NCBI GenBank assembly: GCA_009840735.1
Contig: VXNF01000014.1
Span: 1-64,000 of the forward strand
Direction: 5' to 3'
DNA from: Acidimicrobiia bacterium
GTDB taxonomy: Bacteria; Actinomycetota; Acidimicrobiia; Acidimicrobiales; CATQHL01
DNA length: 64,000 bases
Positions 17,687-27,390 of the stretch are shown one piece after another. The notes beneath the pieces were generated by a model, which worked only from the letters and a program-made list of their open reading frames with translations, ran no database searches and had not been told where the DNA came from. The number at the start of each line of letters is the position of its first letter. Position 1 is the stretch's first letter. Made by a program: the position numbers and the translations under genes.

Positions 17687-18403
17687 CTAGTCGGCGGCCG
17701 CCCCCGCTTGCAGCGTCTCGCGCAGCGCTTGGAGGATCTGGGGCTCGCCGAGTTCCAGACCCGCGCCGCAAGCGGCCAGGTGGCGCTCAGCCCGCGCCCG
17801 CAGCTGCGCCGGCAGCGCCAGCAGCTCGACGAGGGCGCCGGGATCCCAGCGTCGCAGCACACCGCACTGGAACCGCGCCCCGCCGCTGGCGCGCCGCTGG
17901 GACAAGCCGACCACCTTCTGCCCAGCCACGAACACCTCGCCGGGACCGCGGCCGGCGAAGCAGACCGACGCTCCCCAGGGACCGGGCTCGTAGCGGCCTT
18001 CGTAGACCTCCGCGGCGATCCCGCAGCCCGCCAAGGCGCGCCGCCAGAGCCGCCCGAGCCACAGGAAGGCGCGTGCCGAGTCGGGATGCCACAGCGGATC
18101 GTCCCGCGGCACCCAGATGTCCACCCACAGCAGATCCGCCGGTGAGACCAGCACCGCTCCCCCGCCCGAGCGACGCCGCACGACGGTCAGCCCGCCCCGG
18201 CGCAGCGCCGCCGCGTCCACCGCGCCGGAGCGCTGGCCGCTGCCGAGCACCAGAGCAGCCGAGACGGGCCGCATGACCCACACCTCCCGGCGCGGCCGGG
18301 CGCCGGGGGCAATGCCGTGCAGGGCGCGCACCGACCCCGTGTACTCGATGATGCTCCAGTGGGCCGGCGAGGGGCCCGGCGCGGCGGCCGCGCCGGGCCT
18401 CAC
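17687..18403 (-). CDS. Lipoate--protein ligase A-like (BPL/LplA family) protein
   Basis: REVWVMRPVSAALVLGSGQ...GLTVVRRRSGGGAVLVSPADLLWVDIWVPRDDP...VFVAGQKVVGLSQRRASGGARFQCGVLRRWDP; GTG start overlaps the upstream HNH stop codon (GTGA). Confidence 0.82.
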   Translation of the reverse strand: MRPGAAAAPGPSPAHWSIIEYTGSVRALHGIAPGARPRREVWVMRPVSAALVLGSGQRSGAVDAAALRRGGLTVVRRRSGGGAVLVSPADLLWVDIWVPRDDPLWHPDSARAFLWLGRLWRRALAGCGIAAEVYEGRYEPGPWGASVCFAGRGPGEVFVAGQKVVGLSQRRASGGARFQCGVLRRWDPGALVELLALPAQLRARAERHLAACGAGLELGEPQILQALRETLQAGAAAD

Positions 18404-18909
18404 GCCGAGAGGGCCCGGTCGTCGCGCAGGTAGGCGCTCCACTGGTCGGGGACCTCGCCGGCGCTCAGGCGGATGAGCGTGGTCCAAGTCGGCGGCTGGG
18501 GCGTCCGGCGCAGCCGCATGCCGATCTCGCTGGGGAGTCGGTCCCGCTTGCGGGTGTTGCAGCGCCGACAGGCCGCCACCACGTTGTCCCAGGAGTGTCC
18601 GCCGCCGCGGCTGCGGGGTCGGACGTGATCGATGCTGTCGGCACGGTGACCGCAGTACTGGCAGCTGTGATCGTCCCGCGCCAGCACACCGCGGCGGCTC
18701 AGCGAGCCGCGCCGCTGGTACGGCACCCGCACGTAGTGTTGCAAGCGAACCACCGACGGGATCGGGAGGCTGAGGCTCTCCGAGCGCAGCACCGCGTCGC
18801 TGAGGTGGACGGCGTCCGCTTTGCCGTCGAGCACGAGTACCGCGGCGCGGCGAGCGGGCACGACGCTCAGCGGCTCGTTCGTGGCATTGAGCACCAGGGC
18901 CTGGGTCAT
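18400..18909 (-). CDS. HNH endonuclease family protein
   Basis: ARDDHSCQYCGHRADSIDHVRPRSRGGGHSWDNVVAACRRCNTRKRDRLPSE: HNH motif with paired CxxC; start trimmed to MTQALVLNATNEPL. Confidence 0.9.
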   Translation of the reverse strand: MTQALVLNATNEPLSVVPARRAAVLVLDGKADAVHLSDAVLRSESLSLPIPSVVRLQHYVRVPYQRRGSLSRRGVLARDDHSCQYCGHRADSIDHVRPRSRGGGHSWDNVVAACRRCNTRKRDRLPSEIGMRLRRTPQPPTWTTLIRLSAGEVPDQWSAYLRDDRALSA

Positions 18910-18943
18910 AGCCCCACAAGCTACCCCCACGGCGCCCAATGCC

Positions 18944-19204
18944 TCATCGGTCCCCAGCACAGACTTGCCTGAAGCGTTGCGCCCAGCGCAGCCAGGCCAG
19001 GACGTCGGACGCCGCAGCCAGGCGGTGCGGGTCGCCGTAGGCGGTCACTGACCGGAAGGCCCGGTACGGCGCCGAGGCCACCGCCGGCGCCTGCCGCAAC
19101 GCCTCGGGCCACAGGCGAGGGCGACGCAGGACCTCCCAGCCCACCGTCAGGACCAAGCTCGCGGCGACCCACGGCCGCCGATTGCGACTTGTGCGACCCA
19201 CCAC
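18944..19204 (-). CDS. Small hypothetical protein (86 aa)
   Basis: Open frame with one hydrophobic segment (WVAASLVLTVGWEVL), divergent from the moxR operon; no family recognised. Confidence 0.4.
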   Translation of the reverse strand: MVGRTSRNRRPWVAASLVLTVGWEVLRRPRLWPEALRQAPAVASAPYRAFRSVTAYGDPHRLAAASDVLAWLRWAQRFRQVCAGDR

Positions 19205-19294
19205 CGGCGTACCCTACTGGGGCGCGGGCCCCCGAGCGGGCTAGGCCGTCGCGGCCCGCGCAGGACCGCAGGCAACTGACCACCGGATGCCAGA

Positions 19295-20284
19295 GTGAGC
19301 AACCCCAGCCCCGAACAGCAGGCCACCGCGCCGAGCGCCGGCGGGTTCCCGGCGACCTTCGAGGCCATCGCGGCCAACATCGAGCGGGTGGTCAAGGGCA
19401 AGCGCCGCCTCGTTCGACTCCTGCTGCTGTGCCTGTTGGCCGAGGGCCACGCGCTGCTGCGCGACCCTCCCGGGGCGGGCAAGACCGTGCTCGCCAAGAC
19501 TGTGGCACGCACGCTCGGCCTGGAGTTCGGCCGCGTCCAGTTCACACCCGACCTGCTGCCCAGCGACGTGGTCGGGGTGTCGCTGTGGAATCCGGTGCGC
19601 AACGGCTTCGAGTTCAGGCCGGGTCCGGTGTTCGCCGGGCTGCTGCTGGCCGACGAGATAAACCGCACCTCGCCGCGCACGCAGTCGGCGCTCCTCGAGG
19701 CGATGGCGGAGCGACAGGTCACCGTCGACGGCACCACCCACCGGCTCGCCTCGCCGTTCCTGGTGATCGCGACGGAGAACTCCGAGGAGATCGAAGGGAC
19801 CTTCCCGCTCCCAACCAGCCAGCTCGACCGCTTCCTCATGAGCCTCAGCGCCGGTTTCCCCGACCGTGCCGCCGAGGCGGAGATTCTGGACTCGCAGCTC
19901 ACCGGGGACCCCCTCGAGGCACTCCCGGCGGTCGCCGACACGGCTGCGGTGCAGGCCATGATCGAGGCGGTCCGGGCGGTCCATGTGGCGCCGGCGGTGC
20001 GCGACTACCTCGTGGACTTGGCCTTCAACAGCCGCGCCCACGGCGCCATCGCCGGCGGGATGTCGCCGCGGGCGGTGCTGGGCCTGCAGCGCGCCGCGCA
20101 GGCGCGGGCCGCCTCGTCGGGCCGGAACTTCGTGCTGCCCGACGACATCAAGGGCGTCGCCCGGCCCATCCTGCTGCACCGCATTACCCTCCACCAGAGC
20201 GCCCAATTCAACGGCGCGACCCCCGCGGCGGTGATCGAGGAGATCCTGGCCGACACCCCCAGCCCGCCGGTCAGCGTTCGCTGA
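19295..20284 (+). CDS. MoxR-family AAA ATPase
   Basis: VVKGKRRLVRLLLLCLLAEGHALLRDPPGAGKTVLAKTVARTLGLEFGRVQFTPDLLPSDVVG...LLADEINRTSPRTQSALLEAMAERQVTVDG. Confidence 0.95.
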   Translation: MSNPSPEQQATAPSAGGFPATFEAIAANIERVVKGKRRLVRLLLLCLLAEGHALLRDPPGAGKTVLAKTVARTLGLEFGRVQFTPDLLPSDVVGVSLWNPVRNGFEFRPGPVFAGLLLADEINRTSPRTQSALLEAMAERQVTVDGTTHRLASPFLVIATENSEEIEGTFPLPTSQLDRFLMSLSAGFPDRAAEAEILDSQLTGDPLEALPAVADTAAVQAMIEAVRAVHVAPAVRDYLVDLAFNSRAHGAIAGGMSPRAVLGLQRAAQARAASSGRNFVLPDDIKGVARPILLHRITLHQSAQFNGATPAAVIEEILADTPSPPVSVR

Positions 20285-20298
20285 GCAGGAACGGCACG

Positions 20299-21435
20299 GT
20301 GACCAGAGCCGGCGCCCTGGCGCTGCTCTCGGCCCTGCTGTTCGGGGCCACCGCGCTGCTGTTCGGGCTGCCGGAGCTGTTCTTGGCGGCTGTGGTGTGC
20401 GCCGGGCTGGTGCTGCTGGCCGGTATCGCCGTCTCGGTCCGGCCCCCGCTCCGGGCGGTCTGCAACCCGGCGCGTCGGCGCATTCAGAGCGGCACGCCGC
20501 TGGAGATCCTCCTGCGGGTCAGCAACGGGGCCCGGCACCGGCGCGTCGCCGCCGCAGCGATCTTCGACGAGTCCCATCATCGTCCCGGAGCGGTCCTGCG
20601 GCTGGCGACGATGCTCTCCGGAGCGGTCATCGAGGAGCGGTACCTCCTGTTGACTGCCAAGCGCGGCTGGCGCGCCGTGGGCCCGCTCACGGTGGAGGTG
20701 GAGGACCCTCTGGCCTTGGCGCGGCGGCGGCACCGTCTGCTGCCGCAGGGCCGCGTCCTGGTCTGGCCGCGGATCGACGAACTAGCGGCGCTGCCGGAGA
20801 GGATCGACTGTGCCAGCGAGCGACGACGGCAAGCCCAGTTGGTCGGCGGCGCGGCCACGGACTTCCACAGCCTTCGACGCTTCGAGCCGGGCGACGACCC
20901 GCACCGGATCCACTGGCCGTCCAGCACTCGCTACCAGGAACTGCTCGTGCGTCGCTTCGAGACCGTGCAGCGGCCGGAGACGCTGCTCTTCTTGGAGACC
21001 GACGAGGCCGCGGCCAGCCCCGGGACCTTCGAACGGATGGTGTCCGCAGCGGCCGGCCTGGCGGTGATGGCCACAGCCGAGGCGGGATCGGTCCGGCTCG
21101 TCACCCGCGACGCCTCAGACGTGCGCGCCCAGGGCATCCCGACGGCGGTGCTCGACACTCTGGCCCTCATCGGACAGATCCCGACCGGTACCCGGCCTGC
21201 GCCGCGGCTGCCGGTCGGCGCGGCGCGCATGAGCCTCCTGGCCGTCACCGGCGACGGGATCCGCGACTCCCCGCCGGCGCTGGATCTCTTCCAGGGTCGA
21301 CGGATCGTCCTGCGGTTCTGGCACGACGAGCCCCCACCGGAGCAGCGCGACGTGGTCGACATCGGGCCCGGGGAGTCCACGGTGAAGCGATGGGATGAGT
21401 TCCGGGCGCTGCGCACCGGCGCCGGCGCCCCGTGA
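20299..21435 (+). CDS. DUF58 domain-containing protein
   Basis: GGAATDFHSLRRFEPGDDPHRIHWPSSTRYQELLVRRFETVQRPETLLFLET; two N-terminal TMs; GTG start, downstream of MoxR; start trimmed from the longer ORF. Confidence 0.85.
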   Translation: MTRAGALALLSALLFGATALLFGLPELFLAAVVCAGLVLLAGIAVSVRPPLRAVCNPARRRIQSGTPLEILLRVSNGARHRRVAAAAIFDESHHRPGAVLRLATMLSGAVIEERYLLLTAKRGWRAVGPLTVEVEDPLALARRRHRLLPQGRVLVWPRIDELAALPERIDCASERRRQAQLVGGAATDFHSLRRFEPGDDPHRIHWPSSTRYQELLVRRFETVQRPETLLFLETDEAAASPGTFERMVSAAAGLAVMATAEAGSVRLVTRDASDVRAQGIPTAVLDTLALIGQIPTGTRPAPRLPVGAARMSLLAVTGDGIRDSPPALDLFQGRRIVLRFWHDEPPPEQRDVVDIGPGESTVKRWDEFRALRTGAGAP

Positions 21436-23744
21436 GCGCACCGGCCACCCCGGAGCGGGGCACGCTGGCAGCGGAGCTGCTGGCGACGACGGTCACGCTG
21501 GCTGCCCTCGCGGGAGGTGTCCGCCTCTTCGACGGCCACTCTTTCCTGGCCCCTGTGCTGGGCACGGCGCTCTTGACGCACCTGCTCGTCGCCTTAGTGC
21601 GTCGAGCCGGCCGGGGCGTGGCGCTCGGCGCGCTCGTCTCGGCGCTGGGCGCGGCCGGACTGCAGCTGTGGGTTCACTACCCACACACGACGGCCTACGG
21701 GCTGCCCCGGCGGGCGACCGCCGAAGCGCTCGCCTCTGACCTCGGCGGCATCGGGGGGCTGCTGGCGACCTCGGCGGTGCCGCTGCGTGAGGACACCGGC
21801 CTCCTCGTGGCCGCCGCGGCGGTCGCTTGGCTGCTCTCCCTGCTGAGCGACTGGGGGGCTTTCCGGGTCGGGGCGCGGAGTGAGGCATTGGCCCCGGCGG
21901 CAATCCTGGTCGGGTCAGTGGCCGCTTTCGGCACCCACCGGGGCGCCATCAGCTACCCGACCGCCGTCGCGGCCTGCACCGTCGCCTTCGCCTTGGCCCA
22001 CGCCGCGGCACGGTCCGCGGCGGCGCCGGCGGTACACACCGCGGGGCAACGCCGGGGGTTCCTGCCGCGGGGGCTGGCCGCCGGGGCCACCGCGGTCGCT
22101 GCCGGCGCGCTGATCACCACCGCCCTGCTGCCGACGATCAGCGACGGCCCGCTGAGGGCGCTGCTGGATCCCTCGGTGAGCCCGACCGACAGTGGCCGAA
22201 AGGTCGTCCTCAGCCCCCTCGTGGCAGTCCCGGGCCGGCTCCTGCAGAACCCCGATCTGGAGCTCTTCACCGTCCGGAGCACCGGGCGGGCCTACTGGCG
22301 GCTGACCGCCCTCGGAGACTTCAACGGGGTGGTCTGGTCGCTGGACGAGAGCACTGCTGGCGCAGGCAAGTCACTGCCCGCTGCCGCCGCCACCACCGGG
22401 CCGGTGAGCAGGACCGCCCAGAGCTACCAGATCGGCGCGCTGGCCGCGGTCTGGCTCCCGGCGGCCTACCAACCGGTGGCTTTCGAGCCGCTGGGTTCGC
22501 CCTTCGAGGCCGGTTTCGAACCGAACTCCTCCACGCTTCTGGTGGGCTCGGGGCACAGCGACTCCGACGGGCTGGCCTACACGGTCCAGTCGGATGTGCC
22601 GCGCTTCGACCGGACCTTCCTGGCCGCGCTGCGCAACGACCCCGCGGCGGTGCCGCCGGGTTCGGTGGACCTGCCGGCGGACCTGAGCCCGTCGCTGGCC
22701 ACCGCCGCCGCCGCGGTGACCGCGGAGAGCGACGGGCCGTACGAGCAGGCGCTGGCCCTGCAGAGCTGGTTGCGCGACAGCTTCGAGTACGACCTCGAGG
22801 CGGCGCCGGGCCATTCGGTCGCCCGGCTCGAGTCGTTCCTGTTCGAGGAGCGCCGGGGCTACTGCGAGCAGTTCGCAGCCGCCTTCGCCACCCTCGCTCG
22901 GACTCTCGGCCTGCCGGCGCGGGTGGCGGTCGGCTTCACCCCGGGGGTGGCCCTCGAGACCGACGCGGCCGGCCGAACGCTCTACAGCGTGCGCGGCCAG
23001 CACGCCCACGCCTGGCCGGAGGTCTACATGAGCGGCGCTGGCTGGGTGGCCTTCGAGCCCACCCCCGGGCGCGGCGCCCCCGGAGCGGAGCTGTACACGT
23101 TCTTGGCCGAACAGCAGGATTCACCGCTGGCGTCGCAGGCACCCACGGTGCCCGAACCTCCCGCGGGGCCCGGACCGAGCATCGAGGGGCCGCCGCCGGC
23201 GGCACCGCCGGTTCCCACTGCCGGGGAGGCTCCCGCCGATAACGGCGGCATTAACGCGGCCCGCGCCGGGCGCCTCGCCGGCCTGGCCCTCGCCGCTGCC
23301 GCCGCTGCCGCCGCTGCCGCCGCCCTGTACGCGGTCGCCACCGCCGCCCTCGGCGCCCTGCAGCGCCGACGCCGACGCCGCTGGGCCGCGGGCGACGCGG
23401 GCCGCGGCGCGGTCGTGGCCTGGGAGGAAGCCATTGAGCTGTTGCGCCCGCGCCGCATCAGGCCGCAACGCTCCGAGACGCCCCTCGAGGTGGCCGCACG
23501 GGCCGCCCGCTTGCTCGGCTCGGCACCGGAGCCGTGGCAGCGACTCGCTTTCTGCGTCTCGGCGGCGGCGTTCGCCGGCGGCCCCATGCCAGCCGAGCTC
23601 CGACAGCAAGCCGCCGCCGCCGCCAACGAGATCGCCGCCGACCTGCAAGAGTCCCGCACGACCGCAGATCGCCTGCGCGGCGCCGTCGACCCGCGACCCT
23701 GGAGATTGCTGCTGCGCTCTCTGCGCCGTCAGTCGCTCCGCTGA
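21432..23744 (+). CDS. Transglutaminase-like (TgpA/DUF3488-type) membrane protein
   Basis: N-terminal polytopic region; FLFEERRGYCEQFAAAFATLARTLGLPARVAVGFTPG...HAWPEVYMSGAGWVAFEPTPG (Cys-His-Asp transglutaminase core); C-terminal TM (poly-Ala). Confidence 0.93.
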   Translation: MSAPATPERGTLAAELLATTVTLAALAGGVRLFDGHSFLAPVLGTALLTHLLVALVRRAGRGVALGALVSALGAAGLQLWVHYPHTTAYGLPRRATAEALASDLGGIGGLLATSAVPLREDTGLLVAAAAVAWLLSLLSDWGAFRVGARSEALAPAAILVGSVAAFGTHRGAISYPTAVAACTVAFALAHAAARSAAAPAVHTAGQRRGFLPRGLAAGATAVAAGALITTALLPTISDGPLRALLDPSVSPTDSGRKVVLSPLVAVPGRLLQNPDLELFTVRSTGRAYWRLTALGDFNGVVWSLDESTAGAGKSLPAAAATTGPVSRTAQSYQIGALAAVWLPAAYQPVAFEPLGSPFEAGFEPNSSTLLVGSGHSDSDGLAYTVQSDVPRFDRTFLAALRNDPAAVPPGSVDLPADLSPSLATAAAAVTAESDGPYEQALALQSWLRDSFEYDLEAAPGHSVARLESFLFEERRGYCEQFAAAFATLARTLGLPARVAVGFTPGVALETDAAGRTLYSVRGQHAHAWPEVYMSGAGWVAFEPTPGRGAPGAELYTFLAEQQDSPLASQAPTVPEPPAGPGPSIEGPPPAAPPVPTAGEAPADNGGINAARAGRLAGLALAAAAAAAAAAALYAVATAALGALQRRRRRRWAAGDAGRGAVVAWEEAIELLRPRRIRPQRSETPLEVAARAARLLGSAPEPWQRLAFCVSAAAFAGGPMPAELRQQAAAAANEIAADLQESRTTADRLRGAVDPRPWRLLLRSLRRQSLR

Positions 23745-24112
23745 TCGCGGTTGAACCGGTCGCGCATCCGCTGGCCGGGCGTCCCGCTGTCGTCGCGCCA
23801 AGCGCCGCTCAGGGGATTGCGCGAGATCTGCTGCAACCCGGCCTTGCCGACGAGGCGCGCATTGCGCTCGAAGAACATCGCCGAGGCCAGCATGATCAAG
23901 AAGCCCACGAACGAGAGCCAGAACGACGTGGACAGGGTGAAGACCATGAAGACGATTCCGGCGATGAACCCTAGGACCGAGCGCCGCAAGTTCCGGAAGC
24001 CGTGGCGAAACACCGTGGTGGAGCGAACCTCTTCGGCCAACTCCGGGTCTGTCTCATAGAGGTTCGCCTCGATCTCGCTGAGAATCCGTTGCTCGTCCTC
24101 CGACAGCGGCAC
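23729..24112 (-). CDS. DUF3040 domain-containing membrane protein
   Basis: VPLSEDEQRILSEIEANLYETDPELAEEV... then two TM helices; GTG start; converges on and overlaps the transglutaminase gene 3' end by 16 bp. Confidence 0.85.
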   Translation of the reverse strand: MPLSEDEQRILSEIEANLYETDPELAEEVRSTTVFRHGFRNLRRSVLGFIAGIVFMVFTLSTSFWLSFVGFLIMLASAMFFERNARLVGKAGLQQISRNPLSGAWRDDSGTPGQRMRDRFNRDQRSD

Positions 24113-24347
24113 GTGCCTTGCTCCCTTCACGTTCGACGGCGTTCCGGTCAGCCGATCCCCGACCGGCCGACACCGCAAGTCTCGCACACGCGACGCCCCG
24201 CCACAACGCCACCTCGCCCATCCAGCGGACTCGAACCCCCGCCGCCGCCGCGGCGACAGCGGCGCGGCGTCCTAGCATGGGCGAGGTGAGCGGCCCCGAG
24301 CGCCCGGCGGCTTTGACGCTGGGCGTGCAGCGGCAGGCAGGATTCGG

Positions 24348-24659
24348 GTGAGCGGCCCCGAGGGCCCGGCTACGGCACGCTCGGCGCTGCCGGGACGCCG
24401 GGCGCGAGCACTGGCGACCCTGGCGATCCTGTTGGCGGGGGCTTGCGGCGGGCTCATCGGCTACGCCCTCGTGGACGTGAGCTGTTCGGGGGACTGCGGC
24501 TGGCAACTCGGCCTCGGCACCCTCGTGGGCGCCGTGGCGAGCGCCGCCGGCGTGGCCGTGGTCACATCGCTCACGCTGCGCGCCATGCACGAGTGGCGCA
24601 CGGCCCCGCGGGCAGCCGCGTCGCCGAGAACCCGACGGGGACCGGCGCGGCGCACCTGA
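24348..24659 (+). CDS. Small hypothetical membrane protein
   Basis: 103 aa with two hydrophobic segments (ATLAILLAGACGGLIGYALVDV; LGTLVGAVASAAGVAVVTSLTL); directly upstream of the response regulator. Confidence 0.45.
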   Translation: MSGPEGPATARSALPGRRARALATLAILLAGACGGLIGYALVDVSCSGDCGWQLGLGTLVGAVASAAGVAVVTSLTLRAMHEWRTAPRAAASPRTRRGPARRT

Positions 24660-24689
24660 GCACGACAGCGGGGCGCGAATTGCGGCAGC

Positions 24690-25379
24690 ATGGTGACCAT
24701 GGCGACGCGCATCCTGACCGTCGAGGACGACGAGAGAATCCGCACCTCCCTGCGGCTGGCCCTCGAGGACGAAGGCTGGGAAGTGGAGGAATCCTCCAAC
24801 GGGGAGGCCGCCCTGAACACCTTCCGGCGCCACCCCGCCGACGTGGTCCTGATCGACATCATGCTGCCGGGGGTGGACGGGTTCGAGGTCTGCCGCTCTC
24901 TACGGCGGATCAGCAACGTTCCCATCGTCATGGTGACCGCCCGAGAGGACACCCACGACATCGTCGCCGGGCTCGAGGCCGGCGCCGACGACTACCTCAC
25001 CAAGCCGTTCGCGCCCAAGGAGCTGTCGGCGCGCATCCGGGCCTTGCTGCGCCGCGCCCGCAGCGCCGAGGGGGCGCCGACGAACTTCATCTTCAGCGAC
25101 CTTGAGGTCAACGCCGAGGAGGGCACCGTGCGCCGCGGCGGCCAGGAGATCGGCCTCACCAAGACCGAGCTCCGACTGCTCGTGGAGTTGGCCTCCACCC
25201 CTGGGCGCACCCTCAGCCGGGAGGTGCTGCTGGAACGGATCTGGGGCTACGACTACTTCGGCGACAGCCGTCTCGTGGACGTACACATCCGCCGCCTGCG
25301 GACCAAGATCGAGACCGACCCCGCCCAGCCCCGCCGAGTCGTGACCGTGCGCGGCGAGGGCTACAAGCTGCAGCCGTAG
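24690..25379 (+). CDS. OmpR/PhoB-family response regulator (MtrA-like)
   Basis: ILTVEDDERIRTSLRLALEDEGW...DVVLIDIMLPGVDGFEVCR...VMVTAREDT...GADDYLTKPFAPKELSARIRALLRR; winged-helix ...TPGRTLSREVLLERIWGYDYFGDSRLVDVHIRRLRTKIE; start may be 24699. Confidence 0.93.
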   Translation: MVTMATRILTVEDDERIRTSLRLALEDEGWEVEESSNGEAALNTFRRHPADVVLIDIMLPGVDGFEVCRSLRRISNVPIVMVTAREDTHDIVAGLEAGADDYLTKPFAPKELSARIRALLRRARSAEGAPTNFIFSDLEVNAEEGTVRRGGQEIGLTKTELRLLVELASTPGRTLSREVLLERIWGYDYFGDSRLVDVHIRRLRTKIETDPAQPRRVVTVRGEGYKLQP

Positions 25380-25384
25380 GTGCT

Positions 25385-26764
25385 GTGGCCGCACGCGTGT
25401 CGCTCCGGCTGCGCGTCAGCCTCGTTTTCGGTCTCGGCGCCCTCGTGCTCTCCGCAGGTCTGTCTCTCATCACCTACGAGCTGACTCGGGACAATCTGCT
25501 GAACCGCCGAGAAGAGACGTCCCTGGCCCGCGTGGCGTTCAACGCCACCCAGGTGAGCCGGCTCATCGACGCCGAGTCGACCGAGCAGCAGCTGCGTGAC
25601 CTGCTGCAGAGCCTCTACACGCCGCTCGGCGCCCGCCCGGTCATCCGCTTCGGGGACCTCTGGCTCTCCGCCAACCCGGTGGAGTTCAGCGAGCCGCAGA
25701 TCGACCCGCTCCTCAAGGCCACGGTGGCGGGGGGCCGCGCCGCGCAGATGCGCTACGTGGTGGGCGAGACCCCGTTCGCCGTCATCGGTATCCCCTACTT
25801 CGACATCGACGCCGCCTACTACGAGGCCGTGCCGTTGGACGACATCGCCGACACGCTCAGCTCGCTGCTGATCGCGCTCCTCACCGGCAGCGCCGTCACG
25901 GTGCTCGTCGGCATCGGTATCGGCATCTGGGCATCCCAGCGCGCCGTGCAACCGCTCACCGACATCGGCGAGGCGGCCGAAGCCATCGCCGCCGGCGACT
26001 TGAACACGCGCCTCGAAGGCGCCGACCCCGACCTCGAGCGGCTGTCGCGCTCGTTCAACCAGATGGCCAGCGCCTTGCAGGACCGCATCGAGCGAGACGC
26101 CCGATTCGCATCGAACGTCAGCCACGAGCTGCGCTCGCCGCTCATGACCCTGACCGCCTCGTTGGAGGTGCTGCGCAAGCGCGAGTCCGAGCTGCCGGTG
26201 CGCTCCCAGATGGCGCTCAACCTGCTCAGCGCCGACCTGGATCATTTCAAGCAGCTCGTCGCCGACCTGCTGGAGATCTCCCGCTACGACGTCGGCGCCG
26301 CCGCTTTGGAGCTCGAAGAGTTCGAGATCATCGAGTTCGTCCAGCAGGCGGCGCGCGTCTCGGGCCACTCGCCGCGCCTCACGCGGGATCCCGGCACCGA
26401 GGGACTCGTGCTGCGCGCCGACCGGCGGCGCCTGGCGCAGGTCATGGCGAACCTGTTGGAGAACGCCGACAACCACGCCGGCGGCGCCACCGGCATCCAT
26501 GTGGGGCGCTCGGACTCCGTGGTGGAGATCTCGGTGATCGACGCCGGTCCGGGCGTCGCGCCCGAGGACCGCGCCGTCATCTTCGACCGCTTCTCCCGCG
26601 GCAGCCGCTACACCTCCGGCGGGCGTTTCAGCGGCACGGGCCTGGGACTGGCGCTCGTGGCTGAGCACGTCCGCCTGCACGGCGGCTCGGTGCGCGTGAC
26701 CGATCCGGCCGGCGGCGCTGCCGGCGCCTGCTTCACCGTGACGCTGCCGGTGGCGGAGCTGTGA
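25385..26764 (+). CDS. Sensor histidine kinase (HAMP-HisKA-HATPase; MtrB-like)
   Basis: Two TMs, HAMP, DARFASNVSHELRSPLMTLTASLEVL H-box, LMANLLENADNHAGG..., DAGPGVAPEDRAVIFDRFSRG, GTGLGLALVAEHVRLHGG. Confidence 0.93.
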   Translation: MAARVSLRLRVSLVFGLGALVLSAGLSLITYELTRDNLLNRREETSLARVAFNATQVSRLIDAESTEQQLRDLLQSLYTPLGARPVIRFGDLWLSANPVEFSEPQIDPLLKATVAGGRAAQMRYVVGETPFAVIGIPYFDIDAAYYEAVPLDDIADTLSSLLIALLTGSAVTVLVGIGIGIWASQRAVQPLTDIGEAAEAIAAGDLNTRLEGADPDLERLSRSFNQMASALQDRIERDARFASNVSHELRSPLMTLTASLEVLRKRESELPVRSQMALNLLSADLDHFKQLVADLLEISRYDVGAAALELEEFEIIEFVQQAARVSGHSPRLTRDPGTEGLVLRADRRRLAQVMANLLENADNHAGGATGIHVGRSDSVVEISVIDAGPGVAPEDRAVIFDRFSRGSRYTSGGRFSGTGLGLALVAEHVRLHGGSVRVTDPAGGAAGACFTVTLPVAEL

Positions 26765-27390
26765 TGGCTGCACGGGCGCGCCGCCTGCTTGCCCGGGCCT
26801 CCCGCCTGGGCTTGGCGATCCTCGGGACGGCCGTCGCCGCGGCGGCCTGCGGCGTGCCCCAAGATCCGGCGCCGCGCGTCTTGGAGGCGTCCGCCCTCCC
26901 GGAGGAACTGGCGATCCCCTCCACGACGACCACCTCCACTGAGGCCCCCGTGCCGCGCCAGAGCGTCAACCTCTACTTCGTGGACGGAGAGGCGCTGAGC
27001 GAGCCCATCCAGCGGGAGCTAGCCACCCCCGCCGGCCTCCTGGCCTCCCTCGAGGCCCTGATCGAGGGCCCCACCGAAGAGGAGGCCGGCGACGGTCTCA
27101 CGTCGGTCATCCCCGCCGAGACGGTGATCCTCGGCAGTGATCTCAGCAACGGCGTGCTGCAGGTGAACCTGGCCGAGGGGACCCTCGAGCAGATCGAGGG
27201 GGCGCTGCAGAGCCTGGCGATCGCCCAGTTGGTCTTCACCGCCACCGAGCTTCCCGGCGTCGAATGGCTCTGGGTGCTGATCGAGGGCGAGCCGCGAGCC
27301 CTGCCCACCGACGAGGGCGACGTGGAGGCGCCGGTGGGCCGAGTCCACTACGCCTCCCTCGGGCCGCCGGGCTCGGTCTGGCGACCCTAG
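26761..27390 (+). CDS. GerMN-domain lipoprotein (LpqB-like)
   Basis: Lipobox-like ...AVAAAACG; SVNLYFVDGEALSEPIQREL...LEALIEGPTEEEAGDGLTSVIPAETVILGSDLSNGVLQVNLAEGTLEQ; ATGA overlap with the kinase. Confidence 0.85.
   Translation: MMAARARRLLARASRLGLAILGTAVAAAACGVPQDPAPRVLEASALPEELAIPSTTTTSTEAPVPRQSVNLYFVDGEALSEPIQRELATPAGLLASLEALIEGPTEEEAGDGLTSVIPAETVILGSDLSNGVLQVNLAEGTLEQIEGALQSLAIAQLVFTATELPGVEWLWVLIEGEPRALPTDEGDVEAPVGRVHYASLGPPGSVWRP

Noticed and set aside
18400-18909. HNH endonuclease as evidence of an intron, homing element or defence island
   Set aside because: Short stand-alone HNH protein with no RM, integrase, toxin or phage genes nearby, embedded in core genes; probably a chromosomal housekeeping paralogue.
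23279-23330. GCC/GCT trinucleotide run (poly-Ala) in the transglutaminase gene
   Set aside because: Encodes the hydrophobic C-terminal transmembrane segment; ordinary for GC-rich genomes.
25361-26773. 470-aa minus-strand ORF
   Set aside because: Antisense to the histidine kinase, which has all expected boxes.
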